Assembly (NCBI GenBank): GCA_964516435.1
Contig: CAZEZP010000092.1
Location: 62,001 to 126,000, forward strand
Source: HGW-17 sp964516435
Lineage (GTDB): Bacteria > Myxococcota_A > Polyangia > HGW-17
Length of the DNA stretch: 64,000 nucleotides
Direction of reading: 5' to 3'
Position 1 is the first letter of the stretch. Each line of letters begins with the position of its first letter. The position numbers were made by a program, and so were the translations under genes. The notes under the pieces are model-generated. The model was not told the origin of the DNA. It searched no databases and was given only the letters and a program-made list of their open reading frames with translations. Shown here piece after piece: positions 43,996 through 53,513 of the stretch.

Positions 43996-46335
43996 ATGAC
44001 TTCCCGTGCTCTTTCCATTTCGGCCTGGGTTTTCGTCTCGCTGGCCGTCGCCGTCTTTCTCATGGAGGGAATTTCCAGCCAGGGTTTCTGGGAAGATCCT
44101 GTACCTTCCACGGGGCCGCTGCCCCGGCTGGTGCCGCGCCAGGGCGCCGAGCCGGATGTTTCGGAAACGGCCCGCGTGCTGCAACTGGAGGAGGCCGCAT
44201 CCACCCGATGGCCGCCCCTGACCCAGTGGATTCTGCGGGGTTTCGTCCGCCTCGGGCGCCTGGAAATCACGGCCCGTATCCCATCGCTGGTTTCCATGGG
44301 CCTCTTGGCCCTCCTGCTGGTGCTGTTTCTCCGGCACCGGGGGGAAAATCCGGCCGAGCCCCTGCTGGGGCTGCTGGCGCTGGGAAGCACGCCTGCATTT
44401 CTGGTCACGGCCCGCACGTTGAACCTGGAATTCCTCACGGTCCTCTTCCACTCGGCCTTCGTGGTGGCGGCGCATGCGTGGCTCGAGGCGAAATCCGGGG
44501 ACCGCCGGCGGCACTGGGTCGGCGCCGGCGCACTGGGCGCGCTGGCCGGGGCCGTGCTTTCCGGCGGATGGTTCTGGGGAGCCGCCGTCACGCCGGCGGC
44601 GCTCCTGGGGGCGCTCGCCTTCTCGCATGCGGGTTCCCGCCGCGAGCGGATCGTTCTGGGCATCTGGGTCCTTCTGGCGTTGGCGCTGGTGCCGCTTCTG
44701 GCCCGTCCCGGGGTGCCCGAGTGGCTGCGGATCCATTCCAATCCGGCTTCTTCCGTGCCCTCCGTCAAGGCTCCCCATGCCATTTTCATGGCCTATCCCG
44801 TGCGCGTGTTCTTTTCCACCTTTCCCTGGTCGCTGCTGGCCCTGCTGGGTTTCCTGACGGCGGCGGGGAAAAGTCCATCCGGCGCGGTGAAAAAGCAGGA
44901 GGCAGGCGTTCAGGAGGCACCCGGCGCCGTCTCCCTTTCTTTTCTGGCTGGCTGGCTGGTGGTGGTGCTGTTTGCGGGGGCGTACTGGGAGATGCGCGTG
45001 GAAAACGCCATGTTCCTGGGCATCTTTCCCCTGTGTGCATCCGGTGCCGTGTTCCTGGCCCGGCACGGCCGGGTCCTGCTACATCCGGCGCCCGCCCTGC
45101 TGCTGGCGCTGGGTGGACTCCTGGTGCTGCGGGATTTCGCCACGTACCCGCAGATCCTTCCTGAATTCTTCACCACGGCCGAAATTCCTTCCGTGCGGCT
45201 GCGCCTGGGTATCGGCATCCTGCCGCTGGCCGCGGCGCTGGTGGCGCCCCTGGTGTGGATGGGCATCGGCGCCCTGCACTCCTTTCCGGTCTTCTGGACG
45301 GCTTTCTGGACGGATTCCCGCCGGGTTTCCCCGGTTTTCCGGGTTCTCACCCTTCTGCCGCACCTGGTGGGCCGCGGCATCGCCTTCCTCTGGGGACACC
45401 GACCGGGCCGCGGTTTGCTGCTAGCCCGGCTCAAGGCGCTGGCGCCTTTCGCATCCCGGGCAGCAGGTGTTGCACCCCAACTTTTCCTTCTCGCGCTCCT
45501 GTCGTATGGCGGCTGGTTCTCCCTGCACGTGATTCCCGGTCTCGTGCGGGAATTTTCCTCGAGGCCAGCCCTTGCGGCCGTCGCCGCCCATGCCTCTTCC
45601 ACAGATGGATTGGGCGTTCACGAAATATCTCCGCGCACGGCGCCGCTCTATGCCGGCCGGCCGGCCGCCGTGATTGCATCCGAGACGGAAATCGCCGCCT
45701 GGATGAATGCCTCTGCCCGCAACTTCCTGGTGTTTCCCGTGCAGTTGCTGGGAAAGATGGACTATCTCGCCCGCACGCGCGGGTTTCCCTATCACCTGAT
45801 GCCGACGGATTCGCTCTCCCTGCGCGTGGCCGTCAACCGTCTTCCGGCGGGCGTGCCGGATGCCAATCCCCTGCTGCGCTGGGTGTTTTCCGAGCCGCCT
45901 CCATCCACGTACAAAATCCAGTCCAGCCTCGAAAACGCCCTGGAACTGGTGGGTTACGACACCCCCCGGAAAGTGGCGCGCGGGGAGCGCATGACCGTGC
46001 GGCTCGTCTTCCGGGTGGAGCGTTCCCTGCCGGCGGAAAACCAGGTGTTCATCCACCTGGATCCGCCCTACGGCACGCGCATCACGGCCGACCACGAGCC
46101 CGTGCGGGGGCTTCTGCCCACCCGCTATTTCGCTCCCGGAACCTACGTGGTGGACGAGTACACGTTCTCCATCCCGCGCATGGGGTTTCCCGTGGGCCGC
46201 TACGGACTGTTCGTCGGGCTCTTCTCCGGCAACAACCGCGTGAAGGTCGTTTCCGGCGCCCACGCAGGGCAGAACCGCATCCCGCTGGGCTTCGTGGACG
46301 TACTGCCGGCCTCCTTTCCCTTCTCCTGCCACTGA
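43996..46335 (+). CDS. GT-C type membrane glycosyltransferase (ArnT/PMT-like)
   Basis: 779 residues with about eleven membrane helices in the first 530 residues and a soluble C-terminal beta-sandwich. 'AWVFVSLAVAVFLME' and the following periplasmic loop with acidic residues ('QGFWEDPV') fit the first loop of ArnT/PMT glycosyltransferases, as do 'LEITARIPSLVSMGLLALLL' and 'TPAFLVTARTLNLEFLTVLF'. Such enzymes move a sugar from a polyprenyl-phosphate donor to lipid or protein on the outer face of the inner membrane. The C-terminal domain ('TVRLVFRVERSLPAENQVFI', about 640-779) may bind the acceptor. The start at 43996 follows a GAGGAGA site. The upstream GT2 could make its donor. Confidence 0.85.
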   Translation: MTSRALSISAWVFVSLAVAVFLMEGISSQGFWEDPVPSTGPLPRLVPRQGAEPDVSETARVLQLEEAASTRWPPLTQWILRGFVRLGRLEITARIPSLVSMGLLALLLVLFLRHRGENPAEPLLGLLALGSTPAFLVTARTLNLEFLTVLFHSAFVVAAHAWLEAKSGDRRRHWVGAGALGALAGAVLSGGWFWGAAVTPAALLGALAFSHAGSRRERIVLGIWVLLALALVPLLARPGVPEWLRIHSNPASSVPSVKAPHAIFMAYPVRVFFSTFPWSLLALLGFLTAAGKSPSGAVKKQEAGVQEAPGAVSLSFLAGWLVVVLFAGAYWEMRVENAMFLGIFPLCASGAVFLARHGRVLLHPAPALLLALGGLLVLRDFATYPQILPEFFTTAEIPSVRLRLGIGILPLAAALVAPLVWMGIGALHSFPVFWTAFWTDSRRVSPVFRVLTLLPHLVGRGIAFLWGHRPGRGLLLARLKALAPFASRAAGVAPQLFLLALLSYGGWFSLHVIPGLVREFSSRPALAAVAAHASSTDGLGVHEISPRTAPLYAGRPAAVIASETEIAAWMNASARNFLVFPVQLLGKMDYLARTRGFPYHLMPTDSLSLRVAVNRLPAGVPDANPLLRWVFSEPPPSTYKIQSSLENALELVGYDTPRKVARGERMTVRLVFRVERSLPAENQVFIHLDPPYGTRITADHEPVRGLLPTRYFAPGTYVVDEYTFSIPRMGFPVGRYGLFVGLFSGNNRVKVVSGAHAGQNRIPLGFVDVLPASFPFSCH

Positions 46336-46493
46336 CTCCCGGGGCATGGCCGCCAGTTGGCCGGGGACGGTTCACCACAGTTTTTTGCATCTGCCAATTG
46401 GGGGTAGACTTTTCGCGGGCGTCTGGTATGGTTTTCCCGCGTGCGTGATCAAACTGTGTGATCTTTGTGTGAACGAACAATGAAGGAGTTGCC

Positions 46494-49400
46494 ATGAAAC
46501 GGACATTTTTGCCACTGAGTCTTCTGCTCGCCTTTTTCTTCCTGGCTGCATGCGACGACGACATCAAGAAAAAGAACAATGACAACAACCAGAATCCCGT
46601 CTGCGGGAACGGCATCCTCGAAACCGGCGAGACCTGCGACGGCACGGAACTGGCTGGCGCCACCTGCGAAAACATCAACCAGGGATTCACGGGCGGCACG
46701 CTGGCCTGCGCCAACGACTGCACGCTGGATACCTCCGGCTGCACCACGGCCTGCCAGGACGCCTGCGACCTGGACAACCGCGTCTGCGACGGCGACACCC
46801 TGCGCGTGTGCGAGACCAATGCCGAGACCGGCTGCACCGAGTGGGTGGACACCGACTGCACGGCCGCCTCGCAGACCTGCATGGTCATCGGCGGCGAAGC
46901 GCAGTGCGCGGCCTGCCAGGATGCCTGCGTGCTCGACGAGGAGCGCTGCAACGCCAACGGCGACGGCATAGAAGCCTGCATCGTGGGCAACCTGGGCTGC
47001 ACCGAGTGGTCCAATGCCGCCTGCCCGCCGGCCACGCCCGATTGCGAGGTGCAAAATGGCGTGCCCACCTGCGTGAACAACTGCACGAATGCCTGCACGC
47101 TCGATGAGGTGCGCTGCAACGCCAACGGCGACGGCATCGAGACCTGCGTGACGGGCGCCACCGGCTGCACCGAGTGGTCCAATGCCGCCTGCCCGAGCGC
47201 CACGCCCGCCTGCGAAGTGCAGAACGGCGTGCCCACCTGCGTGAGTGCTTGCACGAACGCCTGCACGCTGGGTGCCAGCCGTTGCAATGCGAACAGCGAT
47301 GGCATCGAGACCTGCGTGAACAACGCCCAGACCGGCTGCACCGAGTGGTCCAACGCCGCCTGTCCGAGCGCCACCCCGGTGTGCGCGATTCTCAATGGCA
47401 CGGCCACCTGCACGATCGAAAACGGCTCCGGCGAATCCTGTACGGACGCCTATGTCATCACGGTGCCCTTCTACACCGAGGGCACGGACTTCACGGCCGA
47501 CTTCCCCACCAACGACATGACCTTCACCGATACTTCCTGCTCTCCCGGATGGTCCGTCAACGGCACGGACGCCGTCTTCGCCATCGATCTGCTGCAGGAT
47601 CAGGCCATCATCTTCGCCCAGGGCGGAGGACTCGACGGCGTGCTCTACGTGCAGGGTGTGTGCGATGCCGCCGGCACCTGCCACGACGTGGTGGACGATG
47701 AAGCATCCAACCAGACCGAGGCCATCCTGTTCCAGGCGCCCGCCGACGGCACTTATTATCTCATCGTGAAGGCCTATTCGGCTTCTCCGACGACCCGCAC
47801 CTATGCGATTGCCGTGTGGGCTTACGAGGATCCGGCCGAAGTGTCCTGCGACGACGGCTTCGACAACGACCTCGACGAGGAAGTGGACTGCGCGGATTCC
47901 GACTGTTTCGGCGTGGGTCCCTGCACGGTGGAGAACGTCTGTGGCGACAATGCCGACAACGATCTCGACGGCTTCGTGGACTGCGCGGATTCCGATTGCG
48001 CGGGCGTCGACCCCTGCGGCGCCGAGAACACGGCTGACCGTTGCGGGGATCGCATCGACAATGACAACGATGGCGCCATCGACTGCGCGGATTCCGACTG
48101 CGCCGGTCTGGGCGCCTGTGGCCCCGAGAACACGGAAGCGCTCTGCAGCGATCGCATCGATAATGACGGCGACACGGAAACCGACTGCGAAGATTCCGAG
48201 TGCGCGACCTTCCTCGTGTGCATGCCCGGCCAGTCCTGCACGCTGCCGATTGCCATCACGACGCTGCCGTACACGATTTCCGGCACGGATTTCACGGCGG
48301 ATTTCACCAACAACCACAACTTCACGTATTCCGCGGGCGGTTGCGGCACGGCCAGCGGTTCCGAGGCCGTGTTCTCCATCGACCTGGCGGCCAACCAGCG
48401 CATCCGCATCGACGAGACCGTGTCGGCATTCGATGCCGTGATCCGCATTCTCGACACCTGCACGGATGTGACGCCCACCTGTCTGGTGTCGTCGGATTCT
48501 CCCGAGACCAACCTGGTGTTCACGGCGCCGGCGGATGGAACCTATTACATCGTTCTGGAAGCGTATTATGCGACCGAACCGGATGGTTACAACTTCACCA
48601 TCACGCCTCTGTATGACAATGAAAACGGCCGCTGCGGCGACAACTTCGACAATGACAATGATGGCAAGATCGACTGTGCGGATTCCGACTGCTTCGGCGA
48701 TGCCGCCTTTTGCACCACCGAGACGATCTGCGGCGACGGCTTCGACAACGACGCCGACGGCGCCATCGACTGCGTGGATTCCGACTGTGCCTCGGCCGTG
48801 AACTGCCAGGGCGCCAATTCCTGCTCCGATGCTCTTGTCATCACGTCTTTCCCGTTCCACGTGAGCGGCACGGACATCACTGCCGACTTCCCGGGCAACG
48901 ACCATACCTTCACCGGCACCGGCTGCTCCACGGCCAATGGCGCCGAGGCCGTGTTCGTCGTGAACCTGAATGCCGGCCAGCGCATCCGCATGGATGAGAC
49001 CGGCACCCTGGATTCCGTCATCCGCGTGATTTCCCCTTGTGACAATGCTACTACCTGCCTGCTCAATTCGGACACCCCCGAGACCAACCTGGTGTTCACG
49101 GCACCGACGGACGGCATGTATTACGTGATTCTGGAAGCCTGGTCTGCTACGCCCACGAGCAAGGCCTACGATTTCACCATCAACCTGCTGCCCGACTTCG
49201 AGACCGGCCTGTGCGGCAACAACACCGACGACGACGGCGATGGCAGGACCGACTGCGCGGATTCCGACTGCTTCGGCGACGGCTCCTTCTGCACCACCGA
49301 GACGCTCTGCGTCGATGGCGAGGACAACGACGATGACGGAGTGACCGATTGCGCCGATCTCGACTGCGCATCTGCTTCCGCCTGTGAACTTTCGGAAGCC

Positions 49401-50348
49401 TGCGGCAATCCGCAGGTGATCACCTCCTTCCCGTTCAACATCACGGGCACGAACTTCGGCGCCGACTTCACCAACGAGCATACGTTCACGGGCACCGGCT
49501 GCTCCATCACCGGCGGAGCCGAAGCCGTGTTCGCCGTGGATCTGGCTGCCGGCGAGCGCCTGCGCCTGAACGAGACGGACACCCTGAATGCCGTGTTGCG
49601 CGTGATCGCCCCGTGCGCCAATGCCACCGCCTGCCTGGTCAACTCCGATCCCGAAGCCAACATCCTGTTCACGGCGCCGATGGCCGGCCGCTACTTCGTG
49701 GTTCTGGAATCCTATTATTCCACGACGACGTCGGCCTACAACTTCACCATAGAGAAGTTCGCCGCCACGGAAACCAGTTGCACCGATACGGTCGACAATG
49801 ATGGAGACGGCGCTATCGACTGCCTGGATTCCGAATGCCTGGGCAACCCTGCCTGCCCCACGGTGCTGTTGATGGAGAGCTTCTCCACGTGGCCTCCGGC
49901 GGGCTGGACCATCGTGGATGGCGGTACCCATACGGGGGACACCTGGATGAGTTCGGCGAGCATGGTCGCGCCCAAGATCCGCACGCTCAACGGTGCAACC
50001 GGGCTTTTCGCCGTGGTGGATTCGGATGCTGCCGGCTCCGGCAAGGACCAGGACGAGCGCCTGAACACGCCAGCACTGGATTTCACGGGCTACACCAACA
50101 TCACCCTTTCTTTCCGGCATTATTACTACAGTTACTCGGGACAGACCGGGACCGTCGAGGTGAGCACCGACGGCGGCACCACCTGGACGACCGTGCAGTC
50201 CTACACGTCCTCTACGACCAACAGCGTGCTCGCCAGCATTTCCCTGAGCGCCTATGCCGGCCAGCCCAGCGTGATCATCAGTTTCCATTTCATAAGTTCC
50301 TGGGGTTACTACTGGCTGCTCGACGACGTGATGGTGCAGGCCAACTAG
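46494..50348 (+). CDS. Giant Cys-rich repeat surface lipoprotein ending in a choice-of-anchor J domain
   Basis: 1284 residues. AAGGAG precedes the ATG. Lipobox LAAC gives Cys20 with Asp at +2. The order is: a short Asn/Lys linker; one myxobacterial Cys-rich repeat 'CGNGILETGETCDG'; four Cys-rich units with 'CNANGDGIE.C...GCTEWSNA'; then four about 130-residue beta-rich modules ('VITSFPF..SGTD..ADF' to 'TNLVFTAPADGTYY'). Arrays of 4, 2, 2 and 1 short units 'CGD..DND.DG..DCADSDC' follow these modules; they look like calcium-binding, disulfide-locked loops as in MopE-type proteins. The last 165 residues are a jelly-roll choice-of-anchor J domain ('LMESFSTWPPAGWTIVDGG'). It probably works in adhesion or metal binding at the cell surface. 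The GC-rich repeats are very regular. It stands alone, 158 bases after the GT-C gene. Confidence 0.93.
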   Translation: MKRTFLPLSLLLAFFFLAACDDDIKKKNNDNNQNPVCGNGILETGETCDGTELAGATCENINQGFTGGTLACANDCTLDTSGCTTACQDACDLDNRVCDGDTLRVCETNAETGCTEWVDTDCTAASQTCMVIGGEAQCAACQDACVLDEERCNANGDGIEACIVGNLGCTEWSNAACPPATPDCEVQNGVPTCVNNCTNACTLDEVRCNANGDGIETCVTGATGCTEWSNAACPSATPACEVQNGVPTCVSACTNACTLGASRCNANSDGIETCVNNAQTGCTEWSNAACPSATPVCAILNGTATCTIENGSGESCTDAYVITVPFYTEGTDFTADFPTNDMTFTDTSCSPGWSVNGTDAVFAIDLLQDQAIIFAQGGGLDGVLYVQGVCDAAGTCHDVVDDEASNQTEAILFQAPADGTYYLIVKAYSASPTTRTYAIAVWAYEDPAEVSCDDGFDNDLDEEVDCADSDCFGVGPCTVENVCGDNADNDLDGFVDCADSDCAGVDPCGAENTADRCGDRIDNDNDGAIDCADSDCAGLGACGPENTEALCSDRIDNDGDTETDCEDSECATFLVCMPGQSCTLPIAITTLPYTISGTDFTADFTNNHNFTYSAGGCGTASGSEAVFSIDLAANQRIRIDETVSAFDAVIRILDTCTDVTPTCLVSSDSPETNLVFTAPADGTYYIVLEAYYATEPDGYNFTITPLYDNENGRCGDNFDNDNDGKIDCADSDCFGDAAFCTTETICGDGFDNDADGAIDCVDSDCASAVNCQGANSCSDALVITSFPFHVSGTDITADFPGNDHTFTGTGCSTANGAEAVFVVNLNAGQRIRMDETGTLDSVIRVISPCDNATTCLLNSDTPETNLVFTAPTDGMYYVILEAWSATPTSKAYDFTINLLPDFETGLCGNNTDDDGDGRTDCADSDCFGDGSFCTTETLCVDGEDNDDDGVTDCADLDCASASACELSEACGNPQVITSFPFNITGTNFGADFTNEHTFTGTGCSITGGAEAVFAVDLAAGERLRLNETDTLNAVLRVIAPCANATACLVNSDPEANILFTAPMAGRYFVVLESYYSTTTSAYNFTIEKFAATETSCTDTVDNDGDGAIDCLDSECLGNPACPTVLLMESFSTWPPAGWTIVDGGTHTGDTWMSSASMVAPKIRTLNGATGLFAVVDSDAAGSGKDQDERLNTPALDFTGYTNITLSFRHYYYSYSGQTGTVEVSTDGGTTWTTVQSYTSSTTNSVLASISLSAYAGQPSVIISFHFISSWGYYWLLDDVMVQAN
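46752..47415 (+). repeat. Four tandem Cys-rich coding units of about 165 bases
   Basis: Units begin at about 46752, 46913, 47082 and 47250. Units 2-4 share long near-identical stretches such as those encoding 'CNANGDGIE' and 'GCTEWSNAACP'; unit 1 is diverged. Near-identity at the DNA level suggests recent duplication or conversion. Confidence 0.85.
47436..49858 (+). repeat. Alternating beta-module and Asp/Cys loop repeats within the surface lipoprotein gene
   Basis: Beta-modules start at about 47436, 48237, 48822 and 49401. Asp/Cys loop arrays lie at about 47846-48222 (four units), 48632-48809 (two), 49211-49385 (two) and 49779-49858 (one). Each loop unit is about 26 codons of the form C-G-D-x-x-D-N-D-x-D-G-x-x-D-C-A-D-S-D-C. 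The declining loop count from N- to C-terminus suggests growth by unequal crossing over at the first array. Confidence 0.85.
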
Positions 50349-50567
50349 ACGCCTGACGGTTTTTGCTCGACGTTCCTTTCGCTTTTCCCCTGATTGAAAA
50401 AACGTTCTGTTTCCTGTGCACGGATTCGACGTGCGGGGCCAGAAGAATTTATTCAAGATGGTATTTTTTATTTCAATAATTTTTATTATCCGGTCTTGAT
50501 TCTGCCGGAATGTGGAAAACTCCCGGTTACGGAAAAAAAGGTTTTTTGGGAAAAATTTTGGGGGAAA

Positions 50568-51446
50568 TCAGAAATTAGCGGAATACATGAAATTGAAGGG
50601 ATCCAGTTCCATGGCCTGCGTGGCCTTTTCACGCGCCTCGTCCACGCGGCCCTCGAGATAGGCGCTGCGGCTTTCCTGCCACAGCAGGGCCGCCCGCCGG
50701 ATGCGGTCGGGATACTTCTGCTGCCACACGGCGGAATATGGGCGCATATCAATCTGGTAGTCGTGCGCCAGTTCCCGCACCACGAACGGGTCCACCTGCC
50801 CCTGGGAAAGGTCGTAGGCCAGGCGCTTGTGCGGATTGCAAAGAATGTCGGATACCTGCACCATCAGGGACAGCGCGTCGTCGAGCGTTCTGCGGTCGGC
50901 CGCGCTGAGCCCCTCGCGCGGAATGTTCAACTCGCTGACCAGCGCGTTGCGCATGTCCACCAGTTGCGCCGGCGTGGCCGAGGCCGAAAGCCCCATCAAC
51001 TGGTAGTAGTTCATGAACTGCACGTTGTCGAGCAGCGTGCGCGCCAGGGTGAGCGCCTTGGTCATGTCGAACGTGGAGGCCGCCTTCGTCTGGACCTGCA
51101 GGCGCGCATCCGGCTGCGCGGTCATGAGGTAGTCGCACAGGCGGCGCAGTTCGGGCGAGGAGCCGGGCATGGCGAACTCCACGCCCACGCCCGTGCCGTA
51201 GGGCGCCTCGTCCAGGAGCCGCACCATGGTGCCCGAGACCATCACGAGCACGCCGTCGAGCCGGTTGACGATGCGGAACTGCAACTGCAGTTTGTCCCTG
51301 AGCACATGGGGCGTGCGGAAGAAGATGCCGCCAATCGAGATGTCCACCAGCGTGCCTACGGACCACAGGGGCTCGTCGGGCAGGTGGAACAGGACGGGAG
51401 CCGTATAGGAAAACCTTGGATAGCGTCGTTTGTCGGCAGGAAACAT
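50568..51446 (-). CDS. PilZ domain fused to a J-like domain and a TPR
   Basis: 292 residues, start at 51446 (GAGG 9 bases upstream; the longer frame is not convincing). Residues 5-110 are a PilZ domain with both c-di-GMP-binding motifs, 'KRRYPRF' (RxxxR) and 'VDISIGGIFF' (DxSxxG). Residues about 145-212 follow the helix pattern of a J-domain ('FMNYYQLMGLSASATPAQLV' ... 'VSDILCNPHKRLAYD'). The HPD tripeptide that stimulates DnaK is missing; that loop reads 'ELNIPREG'. Residues 254-286 form a TPR-like hairpin ('SAYLEGRVDEAREKATQAME'). It is probably a c-di-GMP-controlled adaptor rather than a chaperone partner. It is divergent from the EAL gene, with 154 bases between. Confidence 0.85.
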   Translation of the reverse strand: MFPADKRRYPRFSYTAPVLFHLPDEPLWSVGTLVDISIGGIFFRTPHVLRDKLQLQFRIVNRLDGVLVMVSGTMVRLLDEAPYGTGVGVEFAMPGSSPELRRLCDYLMTAQPDARLQVQTKAASTFDMTKALTLARTLLDNVQFMNYYQLMGLSASATPAQLVDMRNALVSELNIPREGLSAADRRTLDDALSLMVQVSDILCNPHKRLAYDLSQGQVDPFVVRELAHDYQIDMRPYSAVWQQKYPDRIRRAALLWQESRSAYLEGRVDEAREKATQAMELDPFNFMYSANF

Positions 51447-51600
51447 GCAGAAAAACCTCGCGTGCGGCGACATGATGGTACAGCCACCGCGGGATTGCAA
51501 GAAAACAGTGTGCGGCGGCCGGATTTCCGTTTTTTCATGTTTGGCATTGACTTCGCCCGTCGGACGTTCTTTCTTAGACAGTGCTTTCCGGGAGGCGTCC

Positions 51601-53415
51601 ATGCCGCAGATGTTCGACGATACCGAAAAACTGCTGGAAGAGATGCACGCCAGGGCCACGGCCGACAACGTCCGTTTCATGCGCCGGGAGCCCGAACCGC
51701 AGGTCGTGGCCACGCTGCAGGCGCTCTCGCAACTGGCCGCGCCTTCGTTTCCCGCGTGGTGCGACGGATTCCATGCCTTCATCGAGCACTTCGCCGAACG
51801 CCAGGAGAGCGAACCCTTCCCCGGTTCGCCGCAGAAACTGCGCGATGCTCTCGGCGTCTACCTGCGCGCCGCGTTCGAAGGCCCATTCGACGAGCACCGC
51901 AATGAAATCTGCGTGCACATCGGCGTAATGGCCCACCAGTCGGGGGTGAACCCCTTCATCTTCATGTCCGCCATCACGCGGCTGTCGGGCGGACTCATCG
52001 ATTTCCTGCGCGCGCATCTCGCGCCCGAGCCGGCGGATCTGGATGCCCTTTCCTGGTTCTCCCGCATGCTGGCGCTGGATCTTTCCGTGATGCTCGAAGC
52101 CCTCTTCCGCCTGGATCGCATCCGCCGCGAGGAACTGGCCCACATCGACGACGTCACCAAGTTGCCCGATGAAAAGGTGCTGCGCCGCGAGTTGCAGCGG
52201 CGTCTGGAAATGCACGGTGAACGGATCCCCGCGGTTTTCCTGGCGTTTCCGAAACTGCCGCAACTGGCGGACCGGCTCGGTGGAGAAGCCGCCGATTTCA
52301 TCCTGCAGGAAGCGGCTCTGCGCCTCATGGGATGGGAAAAGCAGGGCTGGTTCATCGCGCGGGCGCGTCCCAACGTGTTCGCCCTCCTGCCGCCCCCCGG
52401 CCTTTCGCGGGAGGCGTTCGACGATGCCGTTTCCATCCTGCGCCGGGCATTCGATGCCCCCGTGGCCCTGGATGGAAACGACGTGCCGCTGGAGAGCGCC
52501 CTGGGCATCGTGGTGCCGGGACCGTCGGAAACCGATGCCGCCGCCGTGCTGCGCAAGAGCGAGACGGCTCTGCGGCATGCGGCGAAGACCCCGGACGGGC
52601 AGGCCGTGTACGACGCCGGCATGGAGCGCTTCTCGTTCGAGGAACTGGCCCTGCTCAAGGATCTCCGGAAAGCCATCGCCACGGGTCAGTTCCAGTTGCA
52701 CTACCAGCCGCAGATCGATCTGGATTCCGGGCAGGTGGCGGGTGCGGAGGCGCTGGCCCGCTGGGCGCATCTGTCGAAGGGATTCATTCCTCCCGGGAAG
52801 TTCATTCCGCTGGCCGAGAAGACGTTCCTCATCCATGCACTCACGGATCGCCTTCTCGCCGAAGCCGCGCGGCAGGCCAAAAACTGGGCGGAGGCGGGCA
52901 CGCCGCTGACCGTCTCCGTGAATGTCGCCGCTGGAATCCTGCAGGATTCCGAATTCCCGGCGCGAATCGAGCGCCTGCTGAAGGAAGAGGACCTTCCGGC
53001 GGGACTTCTGGCGCTGGAAATCACGGAGTCGGCCATTCTGGCGGATCCGGAGCGTGCGGGCCGGGTGCTGCACCAGTTGCGCAATGCCGGCATCCGCGTG
53101 GCCATCGACGATTTCGGACTCGGATATTCTTCCATGGCGTTCTTGCGCACGCTGCCCGTCGATGAGGTCAAGATCGACCGCTCGTTCGTGTTCGGCATGC
53201 TCAAGGACCCGCGCGATGAAGGAATCGTGGAAGCGGCCATCCGGCTGTGCCGCGCCCTGGGCATCGCCGTGAGCGCCGAGGGTGTGGAGGACGAAGCCAC
53301 GCTTTCACGCCTGCGGGAAATGGGCTGCCAGTACGCGCAGGGATACGTGCTGGCGCGCCCCATGCCTCCGGAACGCTTCGAGGAATGGCTGCGCCAGTTT
53401 CATGGAATGAATTGA
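51601..53415 (+). CDS. c-di-GMP phosphodiesterase (EAL) with degenerate GGDEF and globin-like sensor
   Basis: 604 residues, GGGAGG 5 bases before the ATG. Residues about 30-175 resemble the protoglobin domain of globin-coupled sensors: 'AFEGPFDEHRNEICVHIGVM' followed by His112 ('AHQSGVNPFIFMSAITR'), where the proximal haem His would lie. A GGDEF domain follows (about 180-340), but its signature is 'RARPNVFALL', so it cannot make c-di-GMP. The EAL domain (about 350-604) keeps its metal residues in 'GAEALARW' (Glu383), 'EITESAI', 'DDFGLGYSSM', 'VKIDRSF' and 'SAEGVE', so hydrolysis of c-di-GMP is expected, perhaps gated by O2 or NO. It is cytoplasmic. The globin call is the least certain part. 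Confidence 0.88.
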   Translation: MPQMFDDTEKLLEEMHARATADNVRFMRREPEPQVVATLQALSQLAAPSFPAWCDGFHAFIEHFAERQESEPFPGSPQKLRDALGVYLRAAFEGPFDEHRNEICVHIGVMAHQSGVNPFIFMSAITRLSGGLIDFLRAHLAPEPADLDALSWFSRMLALDLSVMLEALFRLDRIRREELAHIDDVTKLPDEKVLRRELQRRLEMHGERIPAVFLAFPKLPQLADRLGGEAADFILQEAALRLMGWEKQGWFIARARPNVFALLPPPGLSREAFDDAVSILRRAFDAPVALDGNDVPLESALGIVVPGPSETDAAAVLRKSETALRHAAKTPDGQAVYDAGMERFSFEELALLKDLRKAIATGQFQLHYQPQIDLDSGQVAGAEALARWAHLSKGFIPPGKFIPLAEKTFLIHALTDRLLAEAARQAKNWAEAGTPLTVSVNVAAGILQDSEFPARIERLLKEEDLPAGLLALEITESAILADPERAGRVLHQLRNAGIRVAIDDFGLGYSSMAFLRTLPVDEVKIDRSFVFGMLKDPRDEGIVEAAIRLCRALGIAVSAEGVEDEATLSRLREMGCQYAQGYVLARPMPPERFEEWLRQFHGMN

Positions 53416-53513
53416 GATTCCAGAAAATTAAAATCTTGCATGAAAGGGCCGATCGACGTTTCTGGAAACCACGCGGGGTGGAGTCGTCCCCGGGAAGAGG
53501 CAGGTAGATTGCC

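Noticed and set aside
46752..49858. CRISPR-like impression from regular repeats
   Set aside because: Repeats are in frame, encode Cys/Asp motifs and lack short identical repeats with unique spacers; they are coding repeats.
46449..50456. A 1335-codon open frame on the minus strand
   Set aside because: It is the mirror of the repeat-rich surface lipoprotein; its Val/Gly/Ala-rich repeats are the reverse complement of the Asp/Cys repeats, and it has no ribosome site.
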